From the NCBI RefSeq assembly GCF_005222705.1, contig NZ_STGF01000002.1:1-64000 (forward strand): 64,000 nucleotides of DNA, given 5' to 3'. Positions within the stretch are counted from its first letter, which is position 1. The number at the start of each line of letters is the position of its first letter. The position numbers and the translations under genes were made by a program. The stretch comes from Paenibacillus sp. SY21-1. Its GTDB lineage: Bacteria > Bacillota > Bacilli > Paenibacillales > Paenibacillaceae. Positions 25,454 through 34,843 of the stretch are shown one piece after another. The notes under the pieces are model-generated. The model worked only from the letters and a program-made list of their open reading frames with translations. It ran no database searches and had not been told where the DNA came from.

Positions 25454-26956
25454 CTACCTGTCTGCGGCCAGCCCCGCAAAGCGACCATAAACCTCGTTCC
25501 ATCTGTCCGTCCGCTCGGGCTCATACACCTTCAGCGGAAAAGAATCGGCAACAAGCTGACGGGCAGCCTGCAGGCTCGCACAGTGTCCCCCGGCAATGAG
25601 CTGCAGCAGCATATTGCCGATTGCGCTTGCCTCGACCGGCCCCGCCCAAACCGGGCGGCCCAGCGCATTGGCGGTGAACTGGCACAGCAGCTCATTCTGA
25701 ATGCCGCCGCCGACCATATAAAGCCCGCGATACGACTCTCCGGCAAGCTCCTCCATCTGCTCAAGCGCCTGCCGGTAGCGAAGCGCCAGGCTTTCCAGCA
25801 CGCAGCGGGCCAGCTCGCCAGCGGAAAGCGGCTCAGGCTGTGCGGTACGGCGGCAATAGGCGCGAATGCGGTCGCTCATGCCGGACGGGGAATAGAACTC
25901 GTCGGCATCCGGATAAATCAGACTGCGAAACGGTTCCGTCGCTTCGGCAAGCTCGACCAGACTCGAGTATGAGATGGCGCCGCCCTGCTCGTCCGCCTCC
26001 CGCTTGCACTCCTGCAAAATCCACAACCCCATAATATTTTTGAGCAATTGGTACGTTCCGCAAGCCCCGCCCTCATTCGAGAAATCAAGCGCCATCGCCT
26101 CCGGAGTGACGAGCGGCTTATCGAGCTCGGTGCCCAGAAGCGACCAGGTTCCGCATACGAGATACGCAAACGGCTCTCCGTCCGCGGCGGGCACTGCGGC
26201 AACCGCCGACTCCGTATCATGGGTCGCTACCGCAACCGCCGCTATTCGCGGCACGCCAAGCTCGGCGCTCACCTCTTCGGTTAGCGGTCCAATAAGCGTG
26301 CCAGGCTGAATCGGCTCCGCGAACAGCCGCGCAGGGATGCCGAGCTGATCCATCAGCGCTGTATTCCAGCGCTGCGCAAGCGGCTCGAACAACTGGGTCG
26401 TCGTCGCCATCGTGAACTCGCATACCTTTTTTCCGGTCAGGAAGTAGGCCAGCAAATCCGGTGTCAGCAGCAGCGTTTCCGCCGCGGCAAGCTTGGGCGA
26501 GGCTGCCTTCGCCATCGCATACAGCTGATTAATCGTATTAAAGGGCATGAATTGCAGGCCGCCTTGCTCGTATAGCGCCTCCTTGCCAAACCGCGCCGCC
26601 AATTCCTCGACCACTCCCTCGGTGTGAGGGTCGCGGTAATGATACGGATTGCCAATGAGTTCTCCGCTGCGGTCCAGCAGTCCAAAATCGACGCCCCAGG
26701 TATCGATCCCGAAGGTTTCAGGAGCGTAGCCCCCCTGAAACGCCTTGCGAATGCCTGCTTTAAGCTCCTGCAGCAAGCGGAGAATATCCCAGTGCAGCCG
26801 TCCGTGAATCGCCACCGGCTGGTTCGGAAAGCGATGAATTTCCGCCACTTCCAGCTTCCGTCCTGCTTGGCCGCTTTCAACCAGCGTGCCGGCAAGCGCC
26901 CTGCCGCTGCCTGCCCCGAGATCAAAGGCCAGAACCTGCGCAAGTCTCGTCTCCAT
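25454..26956 (-). CDS. FGGY-family kinase, rhamnulokinase type, probable L-fuculokinase
   Basis: A 500-residue sugar kinase. The phosphate-binding FDLGAGSGRALAG, the GIDTWGVDFGLLD motif and VATHDTESAVAAVP are typical of RhaB-type kinases; ATP-binding GGGIQNELLCQFTANALGRPV is near residue 420. By sequence it is closer to rhamnulokinase than to E. coli FucK, but it sits between fucU and the aldolase in a fucose operon, so L-fuculose (possibly also L-rhamnulose) is the likely substrate. L-rhamnulose and L-fuculose are similar enough that the same kinase may serve both. Confidence 0.85.
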   Translation of the reverse strand: METRLAQVLAFDLGAGSGRALAGTLVESGQAGRKLEVAEIHRFPNQPVAIHGRLHWDILRLLQELKAGIRKAFQGGYAPETFGIDTWGVDFGLLDRSGELIGNPYHYRDPHTEGVVEELAARFGKEALYEQGGLQFMPFNTINQLYAMAKAASPKLAAAETLLLTPDLLAYFLTGKKVCEFTMATTTQLFEPLAQRWNTALMDQLGIPARLFAEPIQPGTLIGPLTEEVSAELGVPRIAAVAVATHDTESAVAAVPAADGEPFAYLVCGTWSLLGTELDKPLVTPEAMALDFSNEGGACGTYQLLKNIMGLWILQECKREADEQGGAISYSSLVELAEATEPFRSLIYPDADEFYSPSGMSDRIRAYCRRTAQPEPLSAGELARCVLESLALRYRQALEQMEELAGESYRGLYMVGGGIQNELLCQFTANALGRPVWAGPVEASAIGNMLLQLIAGGHCASLQAARQLVADSFPLKVYEPERTDRWNEVYGRFAGLAADR

Positions 26957-27043
26957 TGTCAGCCTCCACTAAATCAAGGTTGTACGCTCGCCCGACCGGG
27001 CACGATGTCTGCACCGGCCCGATGCTTGCCGATTCGGCGAACG

Positions 27044-27703
27044 TTATTTCATCTTCTGCAGCAGCTCGATCCGGTACGCCTCGCTCTCCAGCGAAGCAAT
27101 TTCCTCAAATTCTTCCTTCGTCAGCACCTTGGGCTCGCGCACGGCTTTGGCCGTCAAATAAATTTTGGCGCTTTCCTCGACGACCTCCGTCCGGTAGTAA
27201 GCCTCCCGCAGGTTGCGGCCGGACGTAACCAGACCGTGATTGCCCAGCAGCACCGAGCTTGCTTCGTTTACCTTGGCCACGTAAGCGTCGGCAAGCTTAT
27301 CCGTCGTCGGCAATACATACGGCACGTAGACGGTTTTGCCGACGAGCGCAGCCTGATCGGGGAACATAATCGGCAGCTCCGTCTCCACCAGCGTAAATGC
27401 AATGCAGTATGGCGGATGCGTGTGCACAATTGCGCCAATGTCCGGGTTGGCCCGATACGCGTACAAATGCATGAGCACCTCCGACGAAGGACGCAAGCCG
27501 ATGTCCGTAATATTTCCTGAGGCGATGTCGACCTCGACCCACTGCTCGGGCTTAATCTCATCCAGGGCAAAGCCGCTTGGCGAAAGATACATTTTTCCCT
27601 CATGCTTGGCGCTGATGTTGCCGCCCGGCCCCACCACCAGCTTGTTTGCGACCGTTTTGCGGGCGTAATGGCAGAGCTCCTGGCGAATGTCTGTATGGCT
27701 CAT
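27044..27703 (-). CDS. fucA: L-fuculose-1-phosphate aldolase (class II aldolase/adducin family)
   Basis: A 219-residue zinc aldolase that splits L-fuculose 1-phosphate into lactaldehyde and dihydroxyacetone phosphate. The zinc ligands are in IVHTHPPY and LLGNHGLVTSG, and the catalytic Glu is probably in PSSEVLMHLYAYR. The ATG at 27703 is preferred: GGAGG lies ten bases upstream, whereas the ATG three codons earlier is only one base from it. The context (isomerase before, kinase after) supports fucose rather than ribulose-5-phosphate as substrate. Confidence 0.85.
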   Translation of the reverse strand: MSHTDIRQELCHYARKTVANKLVVGPGGNISAKHEGKMYLSPSGFALDEIKPEQWVEVDIASGNITDIGLRPSSEVLMHLYAYRANPDIGAIVHTHPPYCIAFTLVETELPIMFPDQAALVGKTVYVPYVLPTTDKLADAYVAKVNEASSVLLGNHGLVTSGRNLREAYYRTEVVEESAKIYLTAKAVREPKVLTKEEFEEIASLESEAYRIELLQKMK

Positions 27704-27721
27704 CTTATGCATGCCTCCGTT

Positions 27722-29512
27722 TTATTTATAGAGTGGGCCAAAATTGTGGCAGGCCCGGTAGTCTGCGCCTTCTCCGCTTGCCGTTCCGAACAGCCCCCAT
27801 GCGCGCGGCCGGAACACCTTCTCCTCGGCAACGTTATGCATATTCACCGGAATGCGCAGCATGGACGCAAGCGTGATCAGATCGGCCCCGATATGGCCGA
27901 AGCTGATGGAGCCATGATTCGCGCCCCAATTGTTCATAACGTCGTAAACCGAGCGGAAGGCGCCCTCGCCTGTCAGAATCGGCGCGAACCAGGTCGTCGG
28001 CCATGTCGAATCGGTGCGTTTGTCCAGCGTATCATGCACCTCGGCCGGGAGATCGACGGAATAGCCCTCGGCGATCTGCAGCACAGGGCCGATGCCTTTG
28101 ACCAGATTGATGCGCGACATCGTCATCGGCATGCCCCCGCGTGTCAAAAAGTCGGAGGAGTAGCCGCCGCCGCGGAAATATTCAACGGAAGCCGGCCGCC
28201 ATAAAGTCGCGTCCAGACAGTTCTGCGCTTCCTCTTCGCTGATTTCCCAGAACGGCTTCATCGCGGGCTTGCCGTCTTTCGTCTGCTCGCCCGTGCCGTC
28301 AAGCGTCGAGGGGCCGGAGTTGATCAAATGCAGCAAGCCTCCGGCTGCTGCGCCTTCCAGCTTATGTCCGGTGACGCGCTCAACCGATTCAGGACTCCAG
28401 TACGTCCGTACATCGGAGAAAATTTGCGCCGTATTGGTCAGCAAATAACCGAACAGCATTACGACGCCATTGAGACTGTCGTTCTCCGTCGCAACAATAT
28501 AGGGAGCGCGAATGCCATTCCAGTCGAACGAGGAGTTCAGCATCGCTTCCATAAAGTCGCCGTTCGGAAAATGATCCGTCCATTGGCGCTGGCCTTGGAA
28601 ACCGGATACGATCGCATTGCGCCCCATCGCCTCCTCGCCGAAGCCAAGCTCGGCCAGTCGCGGATTGCCGACCATCAGGTCGCGGGCGATTTGGGTCATT
28701 TTGACAACCGTCTCCCAATCCCGATCCTTCCGTTCACGGCTGGACTGGATAGACTCCGGGTTATTGTCGGGCCCCTCCTTGCAGTTTTCCTTCACCCAAG
28801 CGAGCGCGCGCTCGAATTCCTCGCCGTCATAAATGTTCTCTTCCATCCGGCGAACGAACTCCGACATATCGATATATTCCGTACGCATACCTAAATACTC
28901 TTGGAAAAAAGCATCATTAACGATTGAGCCCGCGATGCCCATGGACACGGAGCCCATCGACAAATACGATTTCCCTTTCATCATCGCCACAACGAGCGCG
29001 GCGCGGGCGAAGCCGATCAGCTTGCCCTTCACATCGTCCGGCACGCTCGTATCGCCTGCATCCTGAACGTGCTCGCCGTAAATGCCGAACGCCGGCAGTC
29101 CTTTTTGCGCATAGCCGGACAACACGGCCGCCAAATAAACCGCGCCTGGGCGCTCCGTACCATTAAAGCCCCATACCGCCTTAGGGATGGACGGGTCCAT
29201 ATCCATCGTCTCCGTTCCATAGCACCAGCATGGAGTTACCGTTATCGATACCCCTACTCCGGCGCGGGCGAACTTCTCGGCGCTTGCCGCTGCTTCCGCA
29301 ACGCCGCCGATACAGCTGTCGGAGATTACGCATTCGACCGGCTCGCCGTTTGGATAACGCAAATGCTCCGATATCAGCCTGGCTGTAGCGATTGCCATGT
29401 TCATGGTCTGCTCCTCCAGCGACTCGCGCACCCCCTTGCGTCTGCCGTCGATTGTCGGACGAATTCCAATTTTAGGAAAGGAAGATGAAAAGCGCAAATT
29501 CGTTTCAGCCAT
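27722..29512 (-). CDS. fucI: L-fucose isomerase
   Basis: A 596-residue Mn-dependent ketol isomerase converting L-fucose to L-fuculose; E. coli FucI has 591 residues. Clear family sequence: [24 protein letters not shown] at the start, [34 protein letters not shown], and [20 protein letters not shown] with a metal-binding His near the end. The ATG at 29512 has AGGAGG in front; the 24 upstream codons are not coding. First gene of a four-gene operon (fucI, fucA, kinase, fucU), governed by the promoter and operator at 29541-29592. Confidence 0.95.
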   Translation of the reverse strand: MAETNLRFSSSFPKIGIRPTIDGRRKGVRESLEEQTMNMAIATARLISEHLRYPNGEPVECVISDSCIGGVAEAAASAEKFARAGVGVSITVTPCWCYGTETMDMDPSIPKAVWGFNGTERPGAVYLAAVLSGYAQKGLPAFGIYGEHVQDAGDTSVPDDVKGKLIGFARAALVVAMMKGKSYLSMGSVSMGIAGSIVNDAFFQEYLGMRTEYIDMSEFVRRMEENIYDGEEFERALAWVKENCKEGPDNNPESIQSSRERKDRDWETVVKMTQIARDLMVGNPRLAELGFGEEAMGRNAIVSGFQGQRQWTDHFPNGDFMEAMLNSSFDWNGIRAPYIVATENDSLNGVVMLFGYLLTNTAQIFSDVRTYWSPESVERVTGHKLEGAAAGGLLHLINSGPSTLDGTGEQTKDGKPAMKPFWEISEEEAQNCLDATLWRPASVEYFRGGGYSSDFLTRGGMPMTMSRINLVKGIGPVLQIAEGYSVDLPAEVHDTLDKRTDSTWPTTWFAPILTGEGAFRSVYDVMNNWGANHGSISFGHIGADLITLASMLRIPVNMHNVAEEKVFRPRAWGLFGTASGEGADYRACHNFGPLYK

Positions 29513-29540
29513 AATAAATAACCTCCTGAGCACATAAAAT

Positions 29541-29592
29541 GTTATCGATAACCTTAAAATAACAAGAATAATGCTTGATGTCAACGCTTACT
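29541..29592 (-). promoter_or_regulatory. fuc operon promoter with LacI-type operator and cre site
   Basis: On the minus strand TTGACA (29584-29579), 17 bp, TATTTT (29561-29556). GTTATCGATAAC (29541-29552) is a perfect 12-bp palindrome centred on the expected start point, suited to the divergent LacI-type regulator. TGTCAACGCTTACT (29579-29592) fits 13 of 14 cre positions and overlaps the -35 box, so CcpA would block polymerase. Confidence 0.7.
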
Positions 29593-29638
29593 TTTTTGTA
29601 TGATTAGGATTACGATTTAACGACAAGGGGACGAAGGC

Positions 29639-30652
29639 ATGGTAACGATTTACGATATTGCCGCACAGGCAAATGTGTCCGCAATGACCGTGTCCAGAGT
29701 TATCAATAACACTGGAAAAATTAGCGACAAAACTAGAGCGAAGGTCAAGCGCGTGATGGAGGAGCTTGGGTACGTGCCGAACCAGACGGCGCGCAGCCTC
29801 GTGCTGCAGCAGACGCGTCTGCTTTTTCTGCTCATAACCGATATTATGAATCCGTTCTATACGACGCTGGCGCGCGGTGCGGAGGATGCGGCGAAAAAAT
29901 CCGGTTATCGTCTGCTGTTCGGCAACAGCGACGAAAGCCTGGAGAAGGAATCGGATTATGTAACGACGATTCTGACTACCCGCGTCGACGGGGTTATGGT
30001 CGCTCCGGCGGGCGATCCGTCGCTGCCGCATCTGGAAAAGCTGCGATCCCATAACGTTCCGTTCGTGCTGCTCGACCGCGAGGTGCCGGGCATCGAATGC
30101 GACATCGTGCTCGGCGACAGCAAGGAGGGAGCGCGCAGCCTCGTCGGCCATTTGGCCGAGCTCGGCCATAAGCGGATCGCGATGGTGAACGGCTCCGCCT
30201 CCATCTCAAGCGCGCGCCTGAGGCTGCAGGGCTTCCGCGAAGGCTTGAAGCTGGCCGATCTGGACTTCGACGAGCGCTATATTTATGAAACGAGCTTTGG
30301 CCCGTTAAGCGACCTGACTGAAATGGGCCAGTGGCTTGACCGGATGGACCCGCAGCCGACCGCGATCGTAGCGGGCAACAACGTGCTGGCGACGGAAATA
30401 TTGCGCTTGCTGCGGGAGCGGCATATTCGCGTTCCGGATCATATGTCGCTCGTCTGCTTTGACGATTTGGGCCCGTATTCGGAGGCGGAGCCGTTTCTTA
30501 CGGTAGCCTCGCAGCAGGCTTACCAATTCGGCTATATGGGCATGCAAATGCTTATCGAGCGAATTCAGGAGCGCGATGGGAGGCTGCCCTGGCGCAAAAT
30601 CGTGCTGCCGGCCGAGCTGCTGATCCGCAAATCGGCCATGCGTGCCGAATAG
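29639..30652 (+). CDS. LacI-family transcriptional regulator of the fuc operon
   Basis: A 337-residue repressor. The N-terminal helix-turn-helix and hinge are clear (TIYDIAAQANVSAMTVSRVINNTG and YVPNQTARSLV), followed by a periplasmic-binding-protein-like sensor domain (residues about 60-330) with CFDDLGPYSEAEPFLTVASQ. It is divergent from fucI and the palindrome at 29541 lies in the shared region, so it most likely represses fucIA-kinase-fucU until fucose or a phosphorylated intermediate binds. Confidence 0.9.
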   Translation: MVTIYDIAAQANVSAMTVSRVINNTGKISDKTRAKVKRVMEELGYVPNQTARSLVLQQTRLLFLLITDIMNPFYTTLARGAEDAAKKSGYRLLFGNSDESLEKESDYVTTILTTRVDGVMVAPAGDPSLPHLEKLRSHNVPFVLLDREVPGIECDIVLGDSKEGARSLVGHLAELGHKRIAMVNGSASISSARLRLQGFREGLKLADLDFDERYIYETSFGPLSDLTEMGQWLDRMDPQPTAIVAGNNVLATEILRLLRERHIRVPDHMSLVCFDDLGPYSEAEPFLTVASQQAYQFGYMGMQMLIERIQERDGRLPWRKIVLPAELLIRKSAMRAE

Positions 30653-30661
30653 GCTGGCGCT

Positions 30662-31525
30662 TCAGCCTGCCGGGCCGCTGCCGCTTAGGCTTCTGCGGTA
30701 GTCGCTCGGTGACATGCCGCACCACTTATGGAACTGCTTTGTGAAAAACAAAGGGTCCTGATAGCCGACCGAGGCCGCGATTTGCGCAATTGTAAGCTCG
30801 CCTGCAAGCAGCTCCTCCGCCTTTTTCATCCTTACCTTAAACAAATATTGCATCGGCGACAGGCCAGTGGCCTCCTTGAACAGCCTGCTTAGATGGGCCC
30901 GATGGTAGCCCAGCATTCTCGCAATGCCTTCAATCGACAGCTGCTGGCCGTATTGCAGGGCGATCAGCCGCAGCGCTTGGTCGATCTGACGGTATGCCCG
31001 GGGCTGCGGCTGCTCCGTCGTCTCAGAAAGCTTTTGACGGCGGGAAACCTCCGCCAGAATAAGCCGCAGCCATCCCGAGGCCTCCATGCTGCCGGGCTCG
31101 GCACGTCCGCTTCGCTCAAGGCTTAGTCGCAAGCTGCCGAACAGCTGCTTAAGCTCGGGCAGCGGACAAGTGCGAATCACTCCCTTATCGGGAGTAATGC
31201 CGATGGCGCGCAGCGACTGCAACGCGACGTCGCCCGAGAAGCCTACCCACATATACTTCCATGGCTGCACCTCATCCGCCTCGTAGGTAACCAATATATC
31301 CGGAAAAACAATAAAAGCGTCCCCCGCTGCAAGCTCATGCCGCTCGCCCAGCGTTTCGAACATCCCCTTTCCTTCGAGCACAACGTGAATCAAATAGTAA
31401 TCGTGAACCGCCGGACCGATATAATGGCCTGCAACGGGCTGTCCGACTCCGCTGAACAATACCGACATTTCGCCCTTTAACGGCGCGCTGTTAATGCTTA
31501 ACTTGTGGTGATGATGAGTATCCAT
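30662..31525 (-). CDS. AraC-family transcriptional regulator
   Basis: A 287-residue regulator with an AraC-type cupin sensor (YYLIHVVLEGKGMFETLGERHEL, about residues 35-60) and a C-terminal double helix-turn-helix (LSIEGIARMLGYHRAHLSRLFKEATG, TIAQIAASVGYQDPLFFTKQFHKWCG). The ATG at 31525 has AAGGGGA upstream; an ATG nine codons earlier would overlap that site. It is divergent from the alpha-galactosidase melA and thus likely its activator in response to alpha-galactosides. Confidence 0.88.
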   Translation of the reverse strand: MDTHHHHKLSINSAPLKGEMSVLFSGVGQPVAGHYIGPAVHDYYLIHVVLEGKGMFETLGERHELAAGDAFIVFPDILVTYEADEVQPWKYMWVGFSGDVALQSLRAIGITPDKGVIRTCPLPELKQLFGSLRLSLERSGRAEPGSMEASGWLRLILAEVSRRQKLSETTEQPQPRAYRQIDQALRLIALQYGQQLSIEGIARMLGYHRAHLSRLFKEATGLSPMQYLFKVRMKKAEELLAGELTIAQIAASVGYQDPLFFTKQFHKWCGMSPSDYRRSLSGSGPAG

Positions 31526-31647
31526 AGTGAATCCCCTTTCAAAATGCAACATTAATCCATATAATGCTTCGTTCCTTCCATATTCATTTCCTGCTGGAGC
31601 GCCTATACTGAAGGGGTTCCATCACAACAATCAGGAGGTTTTTCCAA

Positions 31648-32946
31648 ATGTCCAAAATAACGTTTATCGGAGCCGGAAGCACCGTTTTTGCCAAAAATAT
31701 TTTAGGCGATGTCATGCAGACGCCAGCCCTGCAAGGCTTTGAAATCGCCCTGTTTGATATCGACGCCGAACGCCTGTCCGACTCCGAGCAGATGCTGCTC
31801 AATTTGAAGCAAACAAGCGGCAGCTCTTGCCGGATCGTCGCCTACAGCGACCGCAAGGACTCGCTGCGCGGGGCCAAATACATCGTTAACGCCATTCAGG
31901 TCGGCGGCTATGATCCCTGCACGATAACCGATTTCGAAATTCCAAAAAAGTACGGCCTTCGCCAGACGATTGCCGACACGGTCGGTATCGGCGGAATTTT
32001 TCGCAATCTTCGCACGATTCCGGTCATGCTCGACTTTGCGCGCGATATTCAGGAGGTATGCCCGGATGCGCTGTTCCTGAATTACACGAATCCAATGGCG
32101 GTGTTAACCAATGTTATGAACACCTACGGCGGCGTCCGTACCGTCGGCCTATGTCACAGCGTTCAGGTCTGCGTTCCGCATCTGTTCGAGCATCTGGGCA
32201 TTGAGCAGGAAGGCGTCGTGGCCAAAATTGCCGGTATCAACCATATGGCTTGGCTGCTGGAGGTCAGCAAGAACGGTGTCGACCTGTATCCGGAAATCAA
32301 GCGGCTTGCGGCGGAGAAGCAAAAGGAAAAGCATCATGATATGGTCCGCTACGAGATGATGCTTAAATTCGGCTACTACATTACGGAGTCCTCGGAGCAT
32401 AACGCCGAATATCATCCTTATTTCATCAAACGCGGCTATCCGGAGCTCGTCGACCGGTTCAACATTCCGCTCGACGAATATCCGCGGCGCTGCGTCAATC
32501 AAATCGAAGGCTGGAAGACGATGCGCGAGTCGCTCATTAACGACAAAAACCTCGAGCATACGCGCAGCCATGAATATGCCTCGTATATTTTAGAGGCCAT
32601 CGAAACGAACAAGCCGTTCAAAATCGGCGGCAATGTCATGAATACCGGGCTCATTCCCAATTTGCCAAGGGAAGCTTGCGTCGAGGTGCCTTGCCTGGTG
32701 GACGCAAACGGCGTAACGCCAACCTACATCGGCAATTTGCCGCCGCAGCTTGCCGCGCTTAACCGCACGAATATCAATACGCAGCTGCTGACAATCGAAG
32801 CCGCAATCACGCGCAAACGCGAGCATATTTACCATGCGGCCATGCTTGATCCGCATACGTCCGCAGAGCTGTCCATGGACGATATCACAGCTATGTGCGA
32901 CGAGTTGATCGAAGCTCATGGAAGCTGGCTTCCGAGCTATACCTAA
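31648..32946 (+). CDS. melA: Alpha-galactosidase, glycoside hydrolase family 4
   Basis: A 432-residue cytosolic GH4 enzyme that hydrolyses alpha-galactosides by an NAD+- and Mn2+-dependent redox mechanism. The Rossmann motif is FIGAGSTVFAKN; NYTNPMAVLTN, GLCHSVQ (Cys-His metal site, about residues 170-173) and GINHMAWLL are GH4 signatures. Length matches MelA. Some GH4 relatives act on alpha-galacturonides or glucuronides, so specificity is probable, not certain. Ribosome site AGGAGG. Divergent from the AraC regulator. Confidence 0.9.
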   Translation: MSKITFIGAGSTVFAKNILGDVMQTPALQGFEIALFDIDAERLSDSEQMLLNLKQTSGSSCRIVAYSDRKDSLRGAKYIVNAIQVGGYDPCTITDFEIPKKYGLRQTIADTVGIGGIFRNLRTIPVMLDFARDIQEVCPDALFLNYTNPMAVLTNVMNTYGGVRTVGLCHSVQVCVPHLFEHLGIEQEGVVAKIAGINHMAWLLEVSKNGVDLYPEIKRLAAEKQKEKHHDMVRYEMMLKFGYYITESSEHNAEYHPYFIKRGYPELVDRFNIPLDEYPRRCVNQIEGWKTMRESLINDKNLEHTRSHEYASYILEAIETNKPFKIGGNVMNTGLIPNLPREACVEVPCLVDANGVTPTYIGNLPPQLAALNRTNINTQLLTIEAAITRKREHIYHAAMLDPHTSAELSMDDITAMCDELIEAHGSWLPSYT

Positions 32947-32970
32947 AGACTTGCGGGCTACTGCGGCAAA

Positions 32971-32999
32971 CCGGCATTGCCGGCGAAAGAAAATGCCGG
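32971..32999 (+). terminator. Hairpin after melA
   Basis: CCGGCATT (32971-32978) pairs with AATGCCGG (32992-32999), but only a weak T content follows. It may be a modest terminator. Confidence 0.4.
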
Positions 33000-33126
33000 G
33001 TTGCATCGGGTTATTCCTTTACCGGATAAAGCTTGGATTTGCAGGAACGCTTCACCAACGCCTAGGCGCGTTCATATGCTAGTCGCATAAGCATTCATCA
33101 CGTATGGGAAAGCGAGGCATTTCTCT

Positions 33127-33672
33127 ATGACATCTTATGTGGACTACGCAGCGCCTGGCGCGCAATTTGCGTACGATGTAAATCAGAGCACCTTTTACCG
33201 CAAGGACGCAAACAACTATATCAATATTCTGTCCTCCAAACAAATCAACACGTTGAAGGGCACATCACTGCTTGACGTTTTTCTCAGCAAAGGAAACCTG
33301 ATCGAGCCTCACTATCACCAGAACGCCTCCGAGCTTGTATACTGCATCTCGGGAGCCGTCGAGGTAGCCATGCTCAATCCGTTTACCAATGCGTTTATGA
33401 ACTATCGCCTGCTTCCGGGCCAGGCCGCCAACATTCCGCAGGGCTGGTGGCATTACGATTTCGCCATTGCGGATCACACGCATTTGCTGGCTATCTTTGA
33501 TGCCCCAGTGCCGGAAGTTATTTTCGGCTCGGATATTTTGCGGCTGACGCCGCCGGGCATACTGGCCTACAGCTATTGCCTGAATGAAACGCAGCTCAAG
33601 CAGGCGCTGGCACCGCTCAACAAAACGGTCATGATCGGGCCGCCTGCAGGCTGCCATTCTCCGTCTGCATAA
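33127..33672 (+). CDS. Cupin-domain protein
   Basis: A 181-residue protein with one cupin barrel: motif 1 is GNLIEPHYHQNASELVYCISGAVEVAM (metal-binding H58, H60 and E64 region) and motif 2 is PQGWWHYDFAIADHTHLLAIFD. Cupins of this sort are found in sugar metabolism, oxalate decarboxylation and spore coats; function here is unknown. The start codon follows GAGGCATTTCTCT. A manganese catalase follows in the same direction 157 bp later. Confidence 0.75.
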   Translation: MTSYVDYAAPGAQFAYDVNQSTFYRKDANNYINILSSKQINTLKGTSLLDVFLSKGNLIEPHYHQNASELVYCISGAVEVAMLNPFTNAFMNYRLLPGQAANIPQGWWHYDFAIADHTHLLAIFDAPVPEVIFGSDILRLTPPGILAYSYCLNETQLKQALAPLNKTVMIGPPAGCHSPSA

Positions 33673-33707
33673 GTTTGCCGCCTGGCGTATAAAAGGGGGC
33701 TCAAAGT

Positions 33708-33823
33708 CTCATCCTTCCAGTAGGCGTTAACGTTTCGCGCAACAATATAGGAAAGGCAGGAAGAGATCCTGTACTTTTCTGTATGGAACAAAGCTCGCTT
33801 GCGAGCACTACAGGAAGGATGAG
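33708..33823 (+). promoter_or_regulatory. Structured leader of the manganese catalase gene
   Basis: CTCATCCTTCCAGTAG (33708-33723) and CTACAGGAAGGATGAG (33808-33823) are complementary at 15 of 16 positions. The right arm contains the ribosome site (AGGAAGGA) of the gene at 33830. Inside are a second imperfect stem (TATAGGAAAGGCAGG with CCTGTACTTTTCTGTA) and the tight hairpin GCTCGC-TT-GCGAGC. The fold would hide the ribosome site; it could also be a small inverted-repeat element inserted here. Confidence 0.5.
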
Positions 33824-33829
33824 CGTATT

Positions 33830-34732
33830 GTGTTCAAGCGTATGGATGAAGTGCTGATTGAAATCCCGACTGTCGAAAAGCCGGATGCGAATGCCGCGGC
33901 CGCGGTTCAGGAGCTGCTTGGCGGCAAATTCGGAGAAATGTCGACGTTGAACAACTATTTGTACCAATCGTTTAATTTCCGCTCCAAATCGAAGCTGAGG
34001 CCGTTCTACGATTTAATCATGAGCATTACCGGGGAGGAGCTTGGCCACGTCGAGCTGGTTGCCCACGCGATTAACAAATGCCTAAATGGCTCTACTACTG
34101 CTGGACAGCCTGACAGCACTCCGCTCGGCGGCGTCAAGGATGCCCGCTTATCGTATCATTTCCTCGCCGGAGCGCAAGGCGCCATGCCCTTCGATTCGAT
34201 GGGCAATCCGTGGACGGGCGCTTACGTGTTCAACAGCGGCAACTTGGTTGAGGATTTGCTTCATAACTTTTTTCTGGAATGCGGTGCGCGCACCCACAAA
34301 ATGAAAGTGTACGAAATGACCGATCACCCTGCAGCACGCGCAGTTGTCGGCTATCTGCTCGTTCGCGGCGGCGTGCATGTCGTCGCTTACGCCAAAGCGC
34401 TTGAAGTGGCCACAGGCGTAAATGTAACCAAGCTTGTGCCAATCCCCTCGCTCAGCAACAAAGCGTTTAACGAGACGCGGAAATATGAGGAGAAAGGCGT
34501 TCATACGAAGCTGTACACATACAGCGACAAGGACTTTACCACGATTAACGAAATTTGGAAAGGAACGCATCCCGAGGACGGAGCGCAGCTCGAAGTCATT
34601 CAAGGCGTTCCGCAGGGCTACCCGATTCCCGAGGCTCCCGGGGTGGAAGAGGAATTTGCGCCAGGCATATCCGCCGAGGAATTTCGGCAGATTGCCAAGC
34701 GCCTTAAAGAGGCGGGCAATATCGCAGATTAA
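33830..34732 (+). CDS. Manganese catalase
   Basis: A 300-residue dimanganese catalase that destroys hydrogen peroxide. The ferritin-like four-helix core carries the ligands: E36 region (KFGEMSTLNNYLYQSFNF), EELGHVELVAH (E and H), LVEDLLHNFFLECGAR and RGGVHVVAYAKALE. The C-terminal segment to residue 300 is that of the YdbD-type enzymes, longer than the spore coat CotJC form. The GTG at 33830 is the start; AGGAAGGA lies ten bases upstream. The complementary segment at 33708 can cover this site. Confidence 0.92.
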   Translation: MFKRMDEVLIEIPTVEKPDANAAAAVQELLGGKFGEMSTLNNYLYQSFNFRSKSKLRPFYDLIMSITGEELGHVELVAHAINKCLNGSTTAGQPDSTPLGGVKDARLSYHFLAGAQGAMPFDSMGNPWTGAYVFNSGNLVEDLLHNFFLECGARTHKMKVYEMTDHPAARAVVGYLLVRGGVHVVAYAKALEVATGVNVTKLVPIPSLSNKAFNETRKYEEKGVHTKLYTYSDKDFTTINEIWKGTHPEDGAQLEVIQGVPQGYPIPEAPGVEEEFAPGISAEEFRQIAKRLKEAGNIAD

Positions 34733-34751
34733 TGATGCTGCTTGTCCATAC

Positions 34752-34792
34752 AAAGAGGCTGTGCAGGCTCCTTGCGCCCGCACAGCCTCTTT
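34752..34792 (+). terminator. Terminator between catalase and the convergent DUF6171 gene
   Basis: AAAGAGGCTGTGC (34752-34764) and GCACAGCCTCTTT (34780-34792) form a 13-bp perfect stem. With A-rich and T-rich flanks it may work in both directions. Confidence 0.75.
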
Positions 34793-34843
34793 GCATGACT
34801 TGCCGCCTGCGAAGCAGCTGGCTCCATTCGGCGCTTTGCGCCG

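Noticed and set aside
29588..30169. Long minus-strand frame opposite the LacI-family gene
   Set aside because: Shadow frame: the plus strand encodes a full LacI-family protein with all motifs.
33708..33823. Insertion sequence with terminal inverted repeats
   Set aside because: Only 116 bp, no transposase and no clear target duplication; a structured leader is the simpler reading, though a MITE origin remains possible.
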